NCBI GenBank assembly: GCA_958510875.1
Contig: OY294068.1
Location: 181,009,411-181,073,410, forward strand
Source: Endomychus coccineus
Taxonomy: Eukaryota; Arthropoda; Insecta; Coleoptera; Endomychidae
DNA: 64,000 nt
Reading direction: 5' to 3'
The notes beneath the pieces were generated by a model. The model was given only the letters and a program-made list of their open reading frames with translations, was not told the DNA's origin and made no database searches. The position numbers were made by a program, and so were the translations under genes. Each line of letters begins with the position of its first letter. The stretch's first letter is position 1. Of this stretch, positions 1 to 10,274 are shown piece by piece.

Positions 1-60
1 ATTTGGAGGCTAGCCTCCTCCCCTCAAACGATGATAATGATGATGATTCTTCAGCATATT
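1..60 (+). mobile_element. Possible hAT terminal remnant cut by window edge
   Basis: The first bases contain an inverted GGAGGC/GCCTCC motif followed by CTCC. It resembles the subterminal part of the hAT that starts at 63088, where a GGAGGCT...AGCCTCCTC run follows the terminal repeat. Only this short stretch is visible, so membership in the same family is an inference. Confidence 0.3.
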
Positions 61-929
61 CAATGTTCTGAAATTTTGGTCTTGGCTTGTTAAAGAATCC
101 ACTTTTCAATAAGATTTTCTTGTAACTTCTTGAAAATAGCTTTATTAGGTTATCCTCTTTCTGGATACCGATTAGGATATATTTCAGATGCAATATCACA
201 ATTGTTATTACTTTGAATAAAATTTTCGTAAGACATCTTCACTTTCACGATTAAATGAGTTAATTGTTATTATGACGGGAATAAAATAGTTATTATGCAA
301 TTTTCTGACAAACGGATAGACACTGTAATAAATGACAGCCGCCTACTTGGAATACATTTATAACAAACGCAAAAAGTAATATAGTGTAATATTATTTTCA
401 CTATCAAAGACTCACACATCAAAAGCGACCCCACATATGATACATAGTTAGAAAAAGAGAAAAAATCCGTTCTACATAAGCCAAAGCCAACTATGATTCC
501 TATTTGAAAAAATACAACTTTAGGTCATAACTCGAAATTGCAGCTTTTTTCAAATTTTCTCGACGCCATTGGATTATACAGAAAAAAGTGCCTCAAGAAT
601 GTGAAAGATATTTTCTCGTAACTTTACAAACTACCGCAAAATGTGTCTGAAAGTAAAAAAATTGAACTTTTGTTTATAACTCGAAAAAGAGAGACAATAG
701 GAAATGTTTGTTTCCTCCAGTGAATTTGCCTCTAAAAAAGAGATAGAAAATGTGACTTTCATTTTTTTATATCTCCTATAGTTACCGAATTACCTAATAC
801 AAATATCGAAATTTGTCCATCATGTACAGACAAGACAAATTAATGTTTTTCAATAATACTTTCATAGATTTTGGAGGAGTGATAAATTCAATTTCATTGA
901 AGAACTCATTAAGTATTCAATTCACTTAC
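61..929. other. No gene seen
   Basis: AT-rich sequence with only short frames. I see no recognisable domain, RNA gene or repeat here. If the exons at 930-1461 are real, this may be intron or 3' flank of that gene, which is transcribed towards coordinate 1. Confidence 0.4.
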
Positions 930-1072
930 TCTTTTGGTCTTGTAAATGTCCATCAAAGATCTTAAAGATTCTTCGGTTAGAGGAAAAGTTAACTTGAAAT
1001 GTCGATCTTTGTCGCTCATCTCCAGTTCGTCGTCATTTTCCGATTCATCTTCAAAAGTCATATTTAGTTCCT
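930..1072 (-). CDS. Putative internal coding exon of an unidentified host gene
   Basis: Read on the minus strand, this open stretch is preceded by a pyrimidine-rich TTATTTTCCAG acceptor and followed by a consensus GTAAGT donor (rc of 924-929). It encodes 47 complete codons after two split-codon bases: an acidic run rich in E, D and S, then a segment containing FKLTFPLTEESLRSLMDIYK. The phase matches the exon at 1371-1461: that exon leaves one base and this one supplies two, making a Glu codon. I do not recognise the protein. Good splice sites, matching phase and non-repetitive composition separate it from the transposon debris around it. The next exon would lie beyond the left edge or in 1-900. 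Confidence 0.5.
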
Positions 1073-1370
1073 CTGGAAAATAATAAAATTTGTAAATAAT
1101 TTCTTCGTTAAATTTCAGCAACTTAACATGTTTCTCAACAATTCCCCTCTAAGGATACAATTTGAGAAAATTGCAATATGATATTGAGTAGGTATTACTT
1201 TCTAAATATCTCGTTAATGAACTTTAAAATAATTACACTCATTAAACTTTCATCCGGGGGGAGGGTGATTATAATTTGATATGAGAATAAAATCATAATC
1301 AACCTTATTAGCGACATTTTCAAGATAATCGCATGTCTGCAAGATGTAAAATATATAGTAAAATTCTCAC

Positions 1371-1461
1371 CCATAGAAGACGTTCTGGAAGTAGTTGTGG
1401 AACCCGGTTGTTGCGTTGTTTCAGGTATATGAGTAAGAAGCGCATTGAAGAAATTGTACAA
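1371..1461 (-). CDS. Putative internal coding exon, same gene as 930-1072
   Basis: On the minus strand a TTGTTTCAG acceptor (1462-1464) opens a 91-bp exon closed by a GTGAGA donor. In phase 0 it encodes a hydrophobic start (LYNFFNALLTHIPE) and then a Thr/Ser-rich segment (TTQQPGSTTTSRTSSM). It ends one base into a codon, as the downstream exon needs. No domain is recognisable. A short upstream exon candidate at about 1623-1657, between an acceptor and a GTAAGT donor, has the wrong phase, so the 5' structure is unresolved. Confidence 0.5.
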
Positions 1462-1720
1462 CTGAAACAAAAGGATACCTAATTTAAATAGAATTTACCA
1501 CACTCACTTCAAACATATGATAATGTTAGTAATATCACGTTACTTTATTTTTCAGGGCGAATAACCATCTGCCTCAGAATATAGATGCCATAAAAAGTAT
1601 TAACAAATTTAGAAACTTACTTAAAATTTTTCTTACTGAACATTGTTTTTACTCCCTGTAGGAATTGTTTTTTTTCCATATATAATTTTAATTCATAATG
1701 ATTCTTGACCCAGATATGAA

Positions 1721-1765
1721 TTATATATAAATTCTCGGGAAACAAGTCACACTAACACATACGCT
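1721..1765 (-). mobile_element. Penelope family-1 terminus, inverted copy
   Basis: The reverse complement reads as the same end sequence found after the hammerhead motifs at 2463, 15222, 22147 and 30434: a TGTGTTAGTGTGAC block, then TTTCCCGAGAATTTATAT. Its orientation is opposite to the terminus at 2510-2562, so the PLE remnant between them has inverted outer ends. PLE terminal repeats are known in both direct and inverted arrangements. Confidence 0.55.
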
Positions 1766-1827
1766 TATTACTCACGTCTGGAACGTCATATATAAATAAA
1801 ATAAACGGTAATACATATAATTTTATA

Positions 1828-2040
1828 ACATTACCATAAGTTTCGGTGACCTCAGAGAAAATAAGAAATGTTTAAAAAAGTTTGATATAAATGTTACGCA
1901 TGAACCTACTAACTGTGTTGATGAATATTTTTCAAATCTAAAACCTTTAATGTCTAAAGATAAACAAACCCTCACAGTATACAAATTAAATTGTTTAGAT
2001 TGCGATGTTACATATGCAGGAATCTCGAAACAATATTTAT
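1828..2040 (+). pseudogene. Penelope-like element, start of GIY-YIG endonuclease domain
   Basis: One frame is open from about 1828 to 2040. It ends with VYKLNCLDCDVTYAGIS, the 'VYKL-C-x-x-C ... Y-x-G' entry of the GIY-YIG nuclease domain of Penelope retroelements, which nicks target DNA. The upstream residues (about 50) fit the linker before the nuclease. The domain stops abruptly at 2040, where minus-strand non-LTR-like sequence begins, so the nuclease is truncated. The hammerhead-bearing terminus follows at 2340. Confidence 0.6.
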
Positions 2041-2225
2041 AAATATGTATGGTACTAGACATTGACCTTATCTCCACTGGCAAGTTGTTGAATATATATC
2101 TCATGCTGCAATAGGGTGACTTTCTATATTTGGCTAACCTATAGTTTTTTATATACATGTGATTTGCATGTCTTGTTGCATGATCATGTACACTGCCGGC
2201 AAATTGAAAATGCTCTTTATTTTTG
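2040..2225 (-). pseudogene. Non-LTR retrotransposon RT C-terminal fragment
   Basis: The minus-strand frame contains HATRHANHMYIKNYRLAK, then KSPYCSMRYIFNNLPVEIR. This is the pattern (N/T-TRH ... K-x-PYY ... IFN-LP-x-x-IR) at the end of many jockey/CR1-type reverse transcriptase proteins. No RT catalytic motif is present. It appears inserted in, or recombined with, the PLE whose pieces lie on either side. The clade call is tentative. Confidence 0.45.
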
Positions 2226-2339
2226 AAGGCGCAAATGGCAACTTTTTGAACATTGCTTGAAATGACTTCGAATATTATTAGAAAATTGCTATGCAATGGA
2301 TTCTTGATACATATTCATATACTCAAAACATTAGTGTGT

Positions 2340-2562
2340 TATAATTTTGATTTCTTGTGCTTCTGTTCATTTTGGCGACTTGAGCATTTTTAATTGAAAT
2401 TAGTAGGATAAGGACGCTTTGTGCTTGATTAGTTGTAAGAAATCCCGTTTTAGAGATTGATACGTCTTCTGATGATGGTCGTGAGACCGAAACGTACGTT
2501 AAGACGGAAATGATAAGCATATGTGTTAGTGTGACCTATTTCCCGAGAATTTATATGTAAAA
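2340..2562 (+). mobile_element. Penelope family-1 terminal repeat
   Basis: This block (TTGTGCTTCTGTTC, TTTGGCGACTTG, AAATTGAAATTAGT, TAAGGACGC, then a hammerhead core and the end block) recurs in the same order at 22010-22235 on plus, at 15165-15390 on minus and partly at 30420-30520. Such segments, carrying a ribozyme and flanking RT/GIY-YIG pieces, match the pseudo-LTRs of Penelope-like elements. Confidence 0.65.
2463..2506 (+). ncRNA. Hammerhead ribozyme in PLE terminus (core intact)
   Basis: Stem I pairs CGTCTT (2463-2468) with AAGACG (2501-2506), six perfect pairs. The conserved CTGATGA box is at 2469-2475. Stem II is GGTC/GACC with a GTGA (GNRA-type) loop, and one unpaired T precedes it. 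GAAA is at 2489-2492. Stem III is a minimal ACG/CGT hairpin, and the cleavage-site T sits just before stem I. Type I minimal hammerheads are known in Penelope-like elements. Self-cleavage here is predicted, not shown. Confidence 0.7.
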
Positions 2563-2885
2563 TATTATTTCAATGCAATGTTATTCAAATTCTACTATTT
2601 ACTTCTATTGTATTATGAATGTATTTTAATTATGGACTCATATAGGATTTTCTATATTTCAATTCTTTATACTAATCTAAGTTATTTATTACCATCTACC
2701 ATTTTTATACTCGAAATAGGAAAAAATGTATATTAGACTTTCATATCTAATAGTAACGTTTACGATTTCATGATAAAATATAATAAGACTTCCATAACTT
2801 CTTTAGTATATTAGTCGTAAAACTAAACGAAATAGTAAATATCAGATTCTGAACTCACAAATACAACCTGGGACCACAAACCAAA

Positions 2886-3640
2886 ATAATATGAAAAAAT
2901 CTAATTTTATTCAATTTTCAAAGCGCGATTTTGATAATAAAATTTTTTAATCCAAGTTTTTATTAGTTTTAATAGTTAAGATTCATATGTTTTCTACCAA
3001 GTATAATTTATTAAGTAATATTATTTAAATAGTTCAATTAGTTTATTTTAATTTTTATTGAATTTTCAAAAATTTGAATCTATTTCATTGAAAAATATCT
3101 ATAGTATTATTTGTGTAGCGGGACACATTCTGTTAATACTATTTATATGAACAAATCCAATTTTTTTCAATTTTTGAAGCAGATATTGCGATTTTAATAC
3201 TAATATTTTTTAATTCAAGTTCTTATTAGTTTTAATAGTTGATATTCATATGTTTTCTACTAAGTGTATATTAAGTAATATTATTTAAATAGTTCAATTA
3301 GTTTGTTTTAATTTTTATAAATTTTGTTTTAATTGAAATTAATTTTATCATAAAATATCTATAGTATCATTTGTGTAACGGCACAAATTTATCAATACTT
3401 TTTATACGAACAAATCTTTTTTTATTCAATTTTTAAAGCAGATACTGCGATTTTAATAAATACATTTTTTAATTCAAGTTCTTATTAGTTTTAATAGCTA
3501 AGATTCATATGTTTTTTACTGGGTATGGTTTATTAAGTAATATTATTTAAATAGTTCGATTAGTTTGTCTTAATTAATATTAATTTTTTTTTAATTTAAA
3601 TTAATTTTATCAGAAAATATCTATATAATTTGAAACACAT
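2886..3640. repeat. AT-rich tandem repeat, three copies of about 257 bp
   Basis: Three head-to-tail units share the landmarks TTTTATTCAATTTT, CGATTTTAATA, TTATTAGTTTTAATAG and ATTCATATGTTTT, then TAAGTAATATTATTTAAATAG. The ATTCATATGTTTT landmark recurs at a spacing of about 256-263 bp. The units differ by scattered substitutions and small indels, so the array is not recent. No coding capacity. Confidence 0.7.
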
Positions 3641-4448
3641 TGAACAGTTTTATCACAAAGTGTAATGTTTAATCATTTAAAAGTGGTTTTGTATTCCAGT
3701 TACATCACATTATGTTGACAAAAATATGAATATGCAAGTACATATATAATTGTTATTTCTTTCAGATGATCATCCAGAGTTTGTATTCCTTTATAGCAGC
3801 CATTTCTGTAAGCGGCCAAAATTTTTTGATATCTTTAGTGACCGCTATTGAGAAGCTTTACTGTACATTACAACTTGAATAATAAAATCGCTCAAAGAAA
3901 TCCTACCGGATTTTGTATTATTCATTTTCTAAAGAGATTTGATGTTTGAACGTGCTCCAAGGATCATACAGTTGGTGAACGTTGACATTGTATTCGTAGA
4001 TCTATTTGTAAATGAAAACCATTCAGAGCATTCATAAATAAGATACAAACTTTACCAATGAATAGGAGAGAGATGGAATTCAGAACAATGTTCTGAATAT
4101 TGTATGCTAGTGGGTTTGGACGTTCAGGTGATGGCTATTCTATTGCATCGACAATGTATTATAGATGATTATTCAAGGCAGCGTGCTGTGATTGAGATGA
4201 AGTAGTGTGTCACTTGTTCTGTTTGGATTAATTAACTCTAATAATTGACTATACCGTCCCCTTTATCTCGTTATACTTGACAAACGTTCCGTACAAGTAA
4301 TCAGATTATACACCGAACCTTCCTTCAGAAAGTGGTATTCGAAAATAGGAAAATTCACCGAATGGGATAACATTGTCGTTTGAATTAAACAGAATAAAAT
4401 GTTCTAAATTATGGACTATTTAATACAGGATTATTAAGATAATATATA
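3641..4448. other. No gene seen
   Basis: Unique-looking AT-rich sequence. I see no convincing domain, RNA gene or repeat before the CAGGGTGTA terminus at 4449. Confidence 0.4.
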
Positions 4449-5314
4449 TACAGGGTGTAACTGTAGTAATTTGGTTTTATTGTATATGGTTATAATATTC
4501 ATATATTACGAGGGCAAGGTGAAAAGTCCCTGAAAATGAAACAGATGGCGCCACAATCGAAAATCTCATGTGACATTTGTGATGTACAATCTTTAATTGG
4601 AACGTATCAAAAATTTCAGGCTGATATGTCATTCAGTTCTGTTTTGACACTCATCAAAGATAAGCAACTTTGAAGATTTTTGTAAATATGGACTAGAGTG
4701 AATTTCGTGTCTTGATTAAACATTATCTCTTGCTTGGAAAAAACATTACGCAAACCAAAGCATTGCTTGTTAAACATTATGGGAACTCTTCATCATCGAT
4801 TGGAACGATTCAAGTGGCTCACTGATTTTCGTTGTGATTGAATGATCGCGAAGGACCCTGAACGTTCTGGTCGTCCAATTGGTTACAACGCCAGAAAACG
4901 TCGAAAAAATCCATGGTATGTTATTGGAAGATCGGCGAGATTGCTGAGGCTATGGGCATGTCAATTAACGGGAACGGAACATTTTGCATACATTTTTGAA
5001 TATGAGAAAGTCATCTGCCAGATAGGGGCCGCATTTCCTCTCTGTTGACAATAAGCGCGACAGTGTGACAACTTCAAAGGAGTGTTTGGCGATGTTCAAG
5101 CGCGATGAGAAGGACTTTTTGTGCCGTTTCATAACCGAGGACGAAACAAGGATCCATCACAACGTACCAAAGACCGAAGAACAGTCGAAACAGTGAACTT
5201 GTCCTGGCGAATCAAAGCCGAAAAAGACCAAAGTCGGTTTATCGGCCAACAAAGTCGTGGCGTCTACTTATACTACAATAAACCTCATAGTAATAAAATC
5301 ATGGTACACCCTCT
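4449..5314. mobile_element. Possible MITE-like element hosting the mariner
   Basis: The left end reads CAGGGTGTAAC ... GTAATTTGGTTTTATTG. The right end, reverse-complemented, reads AGGGTGTACC ... TTACTATGAGGTTTATTG. These can be aligned as imperfect terminal inverted repeats of about 35 bp on either side of the mariner remnant. This suggests the mariner landed inside a smaller non-autonomous element. The right-hand boundary is approximate. Confidence 0.35.
4509..5265 (+). pseudogene. Mariner transposase remnant, copy 1
   Basis: The element begins with CGAGGGCAAGGTGAAAAGTC after a TA. A 5' untranslated stretch is followed by a badly frameshifted transposase: the FRVLIKHY-type N-terminal helix-turn-helix, then the region around KKDFL-RFITEDETRIHHN, which holds the first catalytic Asp of the D,D34D triad. 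The second and third catalytic residues are missing because the copy ends near 5265. Copies at 23956 and 62179 share start and order. Tc1/mariner transposases cut and paste at TA sites; this copy cannot be functional. Confidence 0.75.
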
Positions 5315-5650
5315 TTCCCTTTACTTTTGAAGAAAATCATTTGGAATTCAAGATGTCCCATATACATAACAATCAGCACTTTTTCACATATAAGTTATTC
5401 TTTTTCGACTTAACTTTCGATTTCTAAATGTAACATCACAATGATATATTATTGTATTTTTCAATTCTGCATAATTTTCTGAATCCAACGATACTAAATA
5501 AGTGACGTTAATTTATTTCTATTATACGATTTTCAGTTTTCCATTTAATTGTGCCATGGCGGTTTCAATTTATTCTAAATGACCCGTGTAATTCTAGAAA
5601 CTGACAACCCTTTACACTACGCTATTAATGAATAGATTCTCTCCTTCAGA

Positions 5651-6871
5651 TGTTGTAACGTGTAAATTCCACTTTACGGCTTAGAAATGGCCGCTGTAGG
5701 ACAATCGGTTAACTCCTGTGACGTCAGCTATACTAGACCGTATATTCGGTATATTCTAAGAGTCATGGTCCGTATATTCTGAGAGTCATGGACCGTACCT
5801 ATATTCTAAGGGTCTTGGTTGCTCGGTGTCAGTTACCGCTTCTCTTTCGAGGGTGTTCTGTGAGACGCCGGAAAGGAAGAGAAAATGTTACTTCTGGTCA
5901 ATTCGTTCGAGTGGAAAGTCGATTGCTAGGTTATTTCAACAGAGATGTCATACCAAGCGTGTGTTTGGAACCAAATTCTGGGAATATCCTTCCGTTGAAA
6001 ACAAAGACATCAATCACCAATTTGGATTGGAATATTTGGAACTAACTGGGTAATTGATATACCTTCGGGGATCTGAACTTAGTTTTGCACGTGACTGGCT
6101 GTGAACGGAAGTAAAAGTTGTCTTATTTGAAGGAAAACCCTATCGTGTTAGAGGTAAATATCTTTGTAATTCCATTTGATTTATTCACTAGCTTCAGGAA
6201 TCAATGGCCTTCATATGTGGTATCTGACAGAACATAGGCTAGTCCTAAATTGTTCAACAATTGTTATGTATTTTGTTCATGTCTGTATTCTGACGACAGT
6301 AGAACAATAGAGGTTTGAACATTTCGTGATTTCAGGGTTCTCCTTCTTCCCTATATTTTTGTCTATGTTGTGGAAAGTTCAACAAGAAGTGTGTTGAGGA
6401 TTGTTTGGAATCTGCTGTGAGGAGATCACTTAGGAGTCACTGATTTATTTGTGTTGTACCATCGTGGAAACGGTATCATAATTGTGGCAGGAACCCCTAC
6501 ATGAAGTAGAAGTAATTAATCATCACCAAGCAAGTACAACATCAACTCTCACCAGGTCAGATTATCGATTGTGGTTTTGTGTAACAATTTTAATAATAAT
6601 TGAGTATTGTATATTATGTAAATTCAATCAACTGTTCACTTGTTTAAATGATTTAAGTAACTAATTTCATCCATATTTTCTAATTGTTCGCTTCATATCT
6701 CATTAATATAAGTTTGTCATAAATTATATCAATATTAGTATTTCAAAGTAAATTTCAATCATTCTGGGTACATGTCTTTTATTTTCTTTCTTTCAGGATA
6801 ATTTAACCTGGGGACTTGAGTATTTGCATCCCCTAGTTATATGCATAATTCATTGGTTGGTTAAAATACTC
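5651..6871 (+). mobile_element. Possible LTR of an LTR retrotransposon
   Basis: The stretch starts with TGTTGTAACGTG, carries three tandem 23-bp upstream repeats and an arthropod-type TCAGT initiator context near 5829. It ends just before a TGGCGCCCGAA stretch typical of a tRNA primer-binding site. No second LTR and no gag/pol follow, so this would be a solo or orphaned 5' LTR. The left boundary is a guess, and the 3' end lacks a clear CA. Confidence 0.3.
5749..5819 (+). repeat. Three tandem 23-25-bp repeats
   Basis: GTATATTCTAAGAGTCATGG and two close variants follow one another, each about 23-25 bp. The spacing and the position just upstream of a TCAGT sequence resemble a transcription-factor binding array in an LTR U3 region. 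The regulatory role is inferred. Confidence 0.6.
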
Positions 6872-6882
6872 TGGCGCCCGAA
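6872..6882 (+). other. tRNA primer-binding-site-like sequence
   Basis: TGGCGCCCGAA resembles the start of the primer-binding site of many Ty3/gypsy and Bel-Pao elements, complementary to a tRNA 3' end. It is the main reason for proposing an LTR on its left. It is short enough to occur by chance. Confidence 0.3.
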
Positions 6883-8267
6883 TTTTTAATATCTGAAATA
6901 TAACCTACGACCATCTTCACTCTAGCTGTCGGCAACCAAGTGTTAAAATAGAGCTTTAGTTTACCATCTAGTAAGAGTAAATAAGAACCCTTACAATATC
7001 AGTCTTCGGTTGTGCAAAACTTCATCTACCTTAGAGTTCATCGTAGTTCAATCATGATTCTGATGATAAATCTATTCTGTTTCGATCATCATAAGCCATT
7101 AATCTGAAAATTAATGCAGTACAGGATATTTCCAATTTCTGTGACATGTGGAGGAGTTCTGCTGCCTTCTGAACACTCACATTTTTATTTTTGAAATTAA
7201 CGTGTATTGATTGAAATATTAATGTATGCGTTAAAATTTACTCCTTAATGTATGACACTCAAGTTGATTACTGTCGCTAATCGCAATATCTGAATAGGTC
7301 AAAGTGTTTAACTCCACTACTGCATTGCGATCGATATTATGTGAACATAAGTTAAAAGTGAGGACCCAATTTCGTTGCTACAAAGTATTTCTATCTCATA
7401 TTGCCTGCAACCCTCTATCAGGAATTACCATCACTAGTCTGATTTTTCGCTTAGTTCGCGAAAGGTCTGCGAACCCATCCGACCTTTCGGTTAGTCTATA
7501 CGTTCGACTTCTTGAGATATTGAACGTTATGTCTGTCTAAAAAAATTCGACAATAAACGAAAATAAGGAACATTGGAGTCAAGAGCGTTATCCTATAACG
7601 TTTTACAGAATTCAGACAACTGTAAAACTTAAGTTACTTTGCAACACGTTTGATAATCAAATCAATATAAAACATATCATATGTGGGAGTGGTATGCCAG
7701 TCGGCTTCTCTTCTCTGTACATATATCGATGAAAAACTAGGGAAACCATTTCATTTAGTTAAAATTTTGGCAAAAGCTCTTGAAATATCTGACCCTGATA
7801 GCATATCACCTGTATCTGATGTACAACGTTCTTGGAAGGCAGGCCCAAATATGACACGATACGACCATATTGTCAAATGTCTTTTAGGGATGTAAATTAA
7901 ATGTTTTAGTCACTATAACTTTCTGAATAATTCTTGCAAGGAAATATTTTGATATACACAATCAACATGTAATATCAGAACCTATTTTCTCCACCTCCGA
8001 CCACATCCTTTATCTTCCCACTTTCTTAGCCATAAATGGAAGTTTCGAAAGACATTACCTTCCCTATTTTCGTCAGGTTTGAGACCAAGTTCATGGCATA
8101 TACCAACTACATTTTCACTTCACTTCCATATTCTTTAGTGTGCGGAATAGTAGGTAATTAAATTTTTTCTGGTGACTACCTCTCTACCTAATCTTCCCTT
8201 TATAACTCATGTGGCAAAAAGACAAGATGAACTCGAATAACAGTTAGGTATAGTATAGTTCATATTA
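6883..8267. other. No recognised gene
   Basis: An open frame at 7683-7895 (+) encodes 70 residues including FHLVKILAKALEISDPDSIS and a terminal YDHIVKCLLGM. The composition is protein-like, but I do not recognise it, and no splice acceptor stands out. It may be an exon or an old transposon fragment. The rest of the stretch shows nothing. Confidence 0.3.
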
Positions 8268-8931
8268 TACCGTTGACTTTTACTGCAATAAACCAACTGG
8301 CTGAAAAAATCCCACTGTGTTGGTCCCAACATCTTCAAAACGCAGGGAATGGGTGCAGGATTGGCTGGAAAATGTACCCACATATTAATTCACTTTTATT
8401 TTTAATTTAAAGGCATTTCACACTAAATGATCAATTGAAAATAATATTTTATTTTATTACTAAAGATATTGTGGGCACAAGTAAAAGTTTTACAATAATC
8501 AATTTTAACAACTTAATTCATTAAATTTAGTTCTGTGTCACTATCACTATTATCTTCATCTAAACCTAAATTTATTGTTAGGGGTTGAACATTAGAAATC
8601 ATATATGAATAGGAGTTTTCCTACCTTAATTACGTGTTTTATATAGTTTGTCCAACTGTCTACAGAAATTTTACTTAGTATGTTTTTTTATTAATTCCAC
8701 TACAGATATATTTAATGTGGGGGAAATCGTATTCCTTCTAATATTTGATTTGACTTCGTATCATATTAGTTTGACTGGATTAAATAAACAATATTAGGGG
8801 GAACACGCAATACTGTATACATGTTTATCACACACGTATTCTTTATTGATTTTGGAAACCTTCAATACTTTTCGTTTTCTGTAAGTTTCTTCGAAATACG
8901 TATTATTATTATCTATCATGAAATTTTGATA

Positions 8932-9318
8932 ATCCAGGCAATGAGCCGGGATTTCAGCTATAATAAAAAAAAGACGTGTGGGTTAGAATCGAAAAAATTT
9001 TGTTGGATTCGATTCGTGGGTTATCAGGATCATTCATAACACATAAAACCTCACCGGTCATCTTCCCCCCCAAAAGGGTAATTTTGAAACTGATCACGAT
9101 TTTGACGTCAGATTTACTTTTAATCAGTTCTGGGGGTGTAAAATCGGCAAGTCTTAGCCATTTCTACCCCTCAAAGGGGGGGGGGGGCTGACCGGTGAGG
9201 TTTTATGTGTTATGAATGATCCTGATAACCCCACGAATCGAATCCCACAAAATTTTTCGATTCTGACCTACGTTTCTTTTTTTTTCGGTTCGTTGCCTGA
9301 ACTATGGATGTCTTCTCT
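8932..9318. mobile_element. Foldback/MITE with about 130-bp arms
   Basis: The arms at about 8932-9060 and 9190-9318 are inverted copies. The inner 85 bp, including CATAACACATAAAACCTCAC and its complement, is nearly perfect. The outer parts (CAGGCAATGAGCCG, then a poly-A stretch) are more diverged. The 130-bp loop holds a C-run and a G-run that can themselves pair. It lies at the 3' end of the readable transposase, so it probably inserted into that gene. Confidence 0.7.
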
Positions 9319-9610
9319 GGTGATGTTAGAACTACGCAATATTTTTACATGACGACTATGATAACTAGCATTGTTCATTACAATTATGCTATTTTTGGGT
9401 ATATTCTGGAGATGTTCAAACCACTTTTCAAAAAGTTTTACGTCAGTGTCTTGGTGTTAATCTAGAGAAGAATCTGTACAATTCCAGCTGAAAGCAACAG
9501 ACAGTTCGGAACAGATTCATTTCCTGATCCTGCATGTATTATCATCCTTTTGCCTTTATTTGAAGGAGCTTTGATTTGGCATTCCTTTGGAAAATCATTC
9601 CATCCTTTTT
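9319..9610 (-). pseudogene. DDE transposase fragment (Tc1/mariner superfamily)
   Basis: Translated on minus, it reads KECQIKAPSNKGKRMIIHAG, then a gap with stops and frameshifts, then WFEHLQNIPKNSIIVMNNAS followed by YHSR. This matches a common insect transposase pattern (KG-x-R-I-I-x-HAG ... WFE...P-x-NS-x-I-V-M-D-NA-x-YHS). The second catalytic Asp of the usual MDNA is Asn here (MNNA), so it would be inactive even without the stops. The N-terminus probably lay in 9610-10130, but I cannot read it. The foldback truncates the C-terminus. Confidence 0.6.
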
Positions 9611-10274
9611 TGCAGTGTCATGTGTATCAAACCGTGTTTTTAAAAGTAAGATAATTCCATAATTTTTTGCTCTATATTGTTTACTAGCCATCAAATATTC
9701 ATGACGCCATTACCGTAAATGATAAGATTCCATTAGGGTTTGTCTTTTATCAATCTTTGGATATTTGAAACCGATTTTGAGCATAATTCTCCTTAGACTT
9801 GAAATCCTACAGGAATTATTTGTTTCGTTGTTGGTCAGCTCATTTTTTAGAGAAACCAATGATGTAGTGAATGTAGGTACAGATTGTTCTTTATAGATTT
9901 TATAAATTACGCTTCTATATGTCGCTTTTTTCTAGGAATAATAAGCTTTAGTACCGAAGTTAAACAAGTGATTATTTGTGTAGCATCGAGAGATAAATGC
10001 TTTCTTCCGAAAATGACACTACAAAATGCCCCCATTATCACAACAGAAATCACTCTCCGGAAAACCAGCATGGACTGAAAATAAAACTTCAAATTACATA
10101 TTAATATTATGAAGTAGATATATAATACCTCCAAGCGGTTTATTTCTACCTACTTAAAATGGTATAAATAGGGTTGCGAGTAAATAAAATTGGTATATAC
10201 TGCCGGGAATGGTGGTAAAATTGGTGTCTTTATGGCCAGAGTAGGGTTTTATTGCAGTCAAATAGTCAACGGTA

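Larger units (their letters stand above)
8270..10272. mobile_element. 2.0-kb Tc1/mariner-type DNA transposon with TA target duplication
   Basis: The left end CCGTTGACTTTTACTGCAAT and the right end (rc CCGTTGACTATTTGACTGCA) form terminal inverted repeats. Each is flanked outside by TA (8268-8269 and 10273-10274). A decayed DDE transposase lies inside on the minus strand, and a separate foldback sits at 8932-9318. Length and TA duplication fit the Tc1/mariner superfamily. Confidence 0.6.

Noticed and set aside
7683..7895. 70-codon open frame with protein-like composition
   Set aside because: No recognised family, no clear splice sites, no second exon; kept only as a note.
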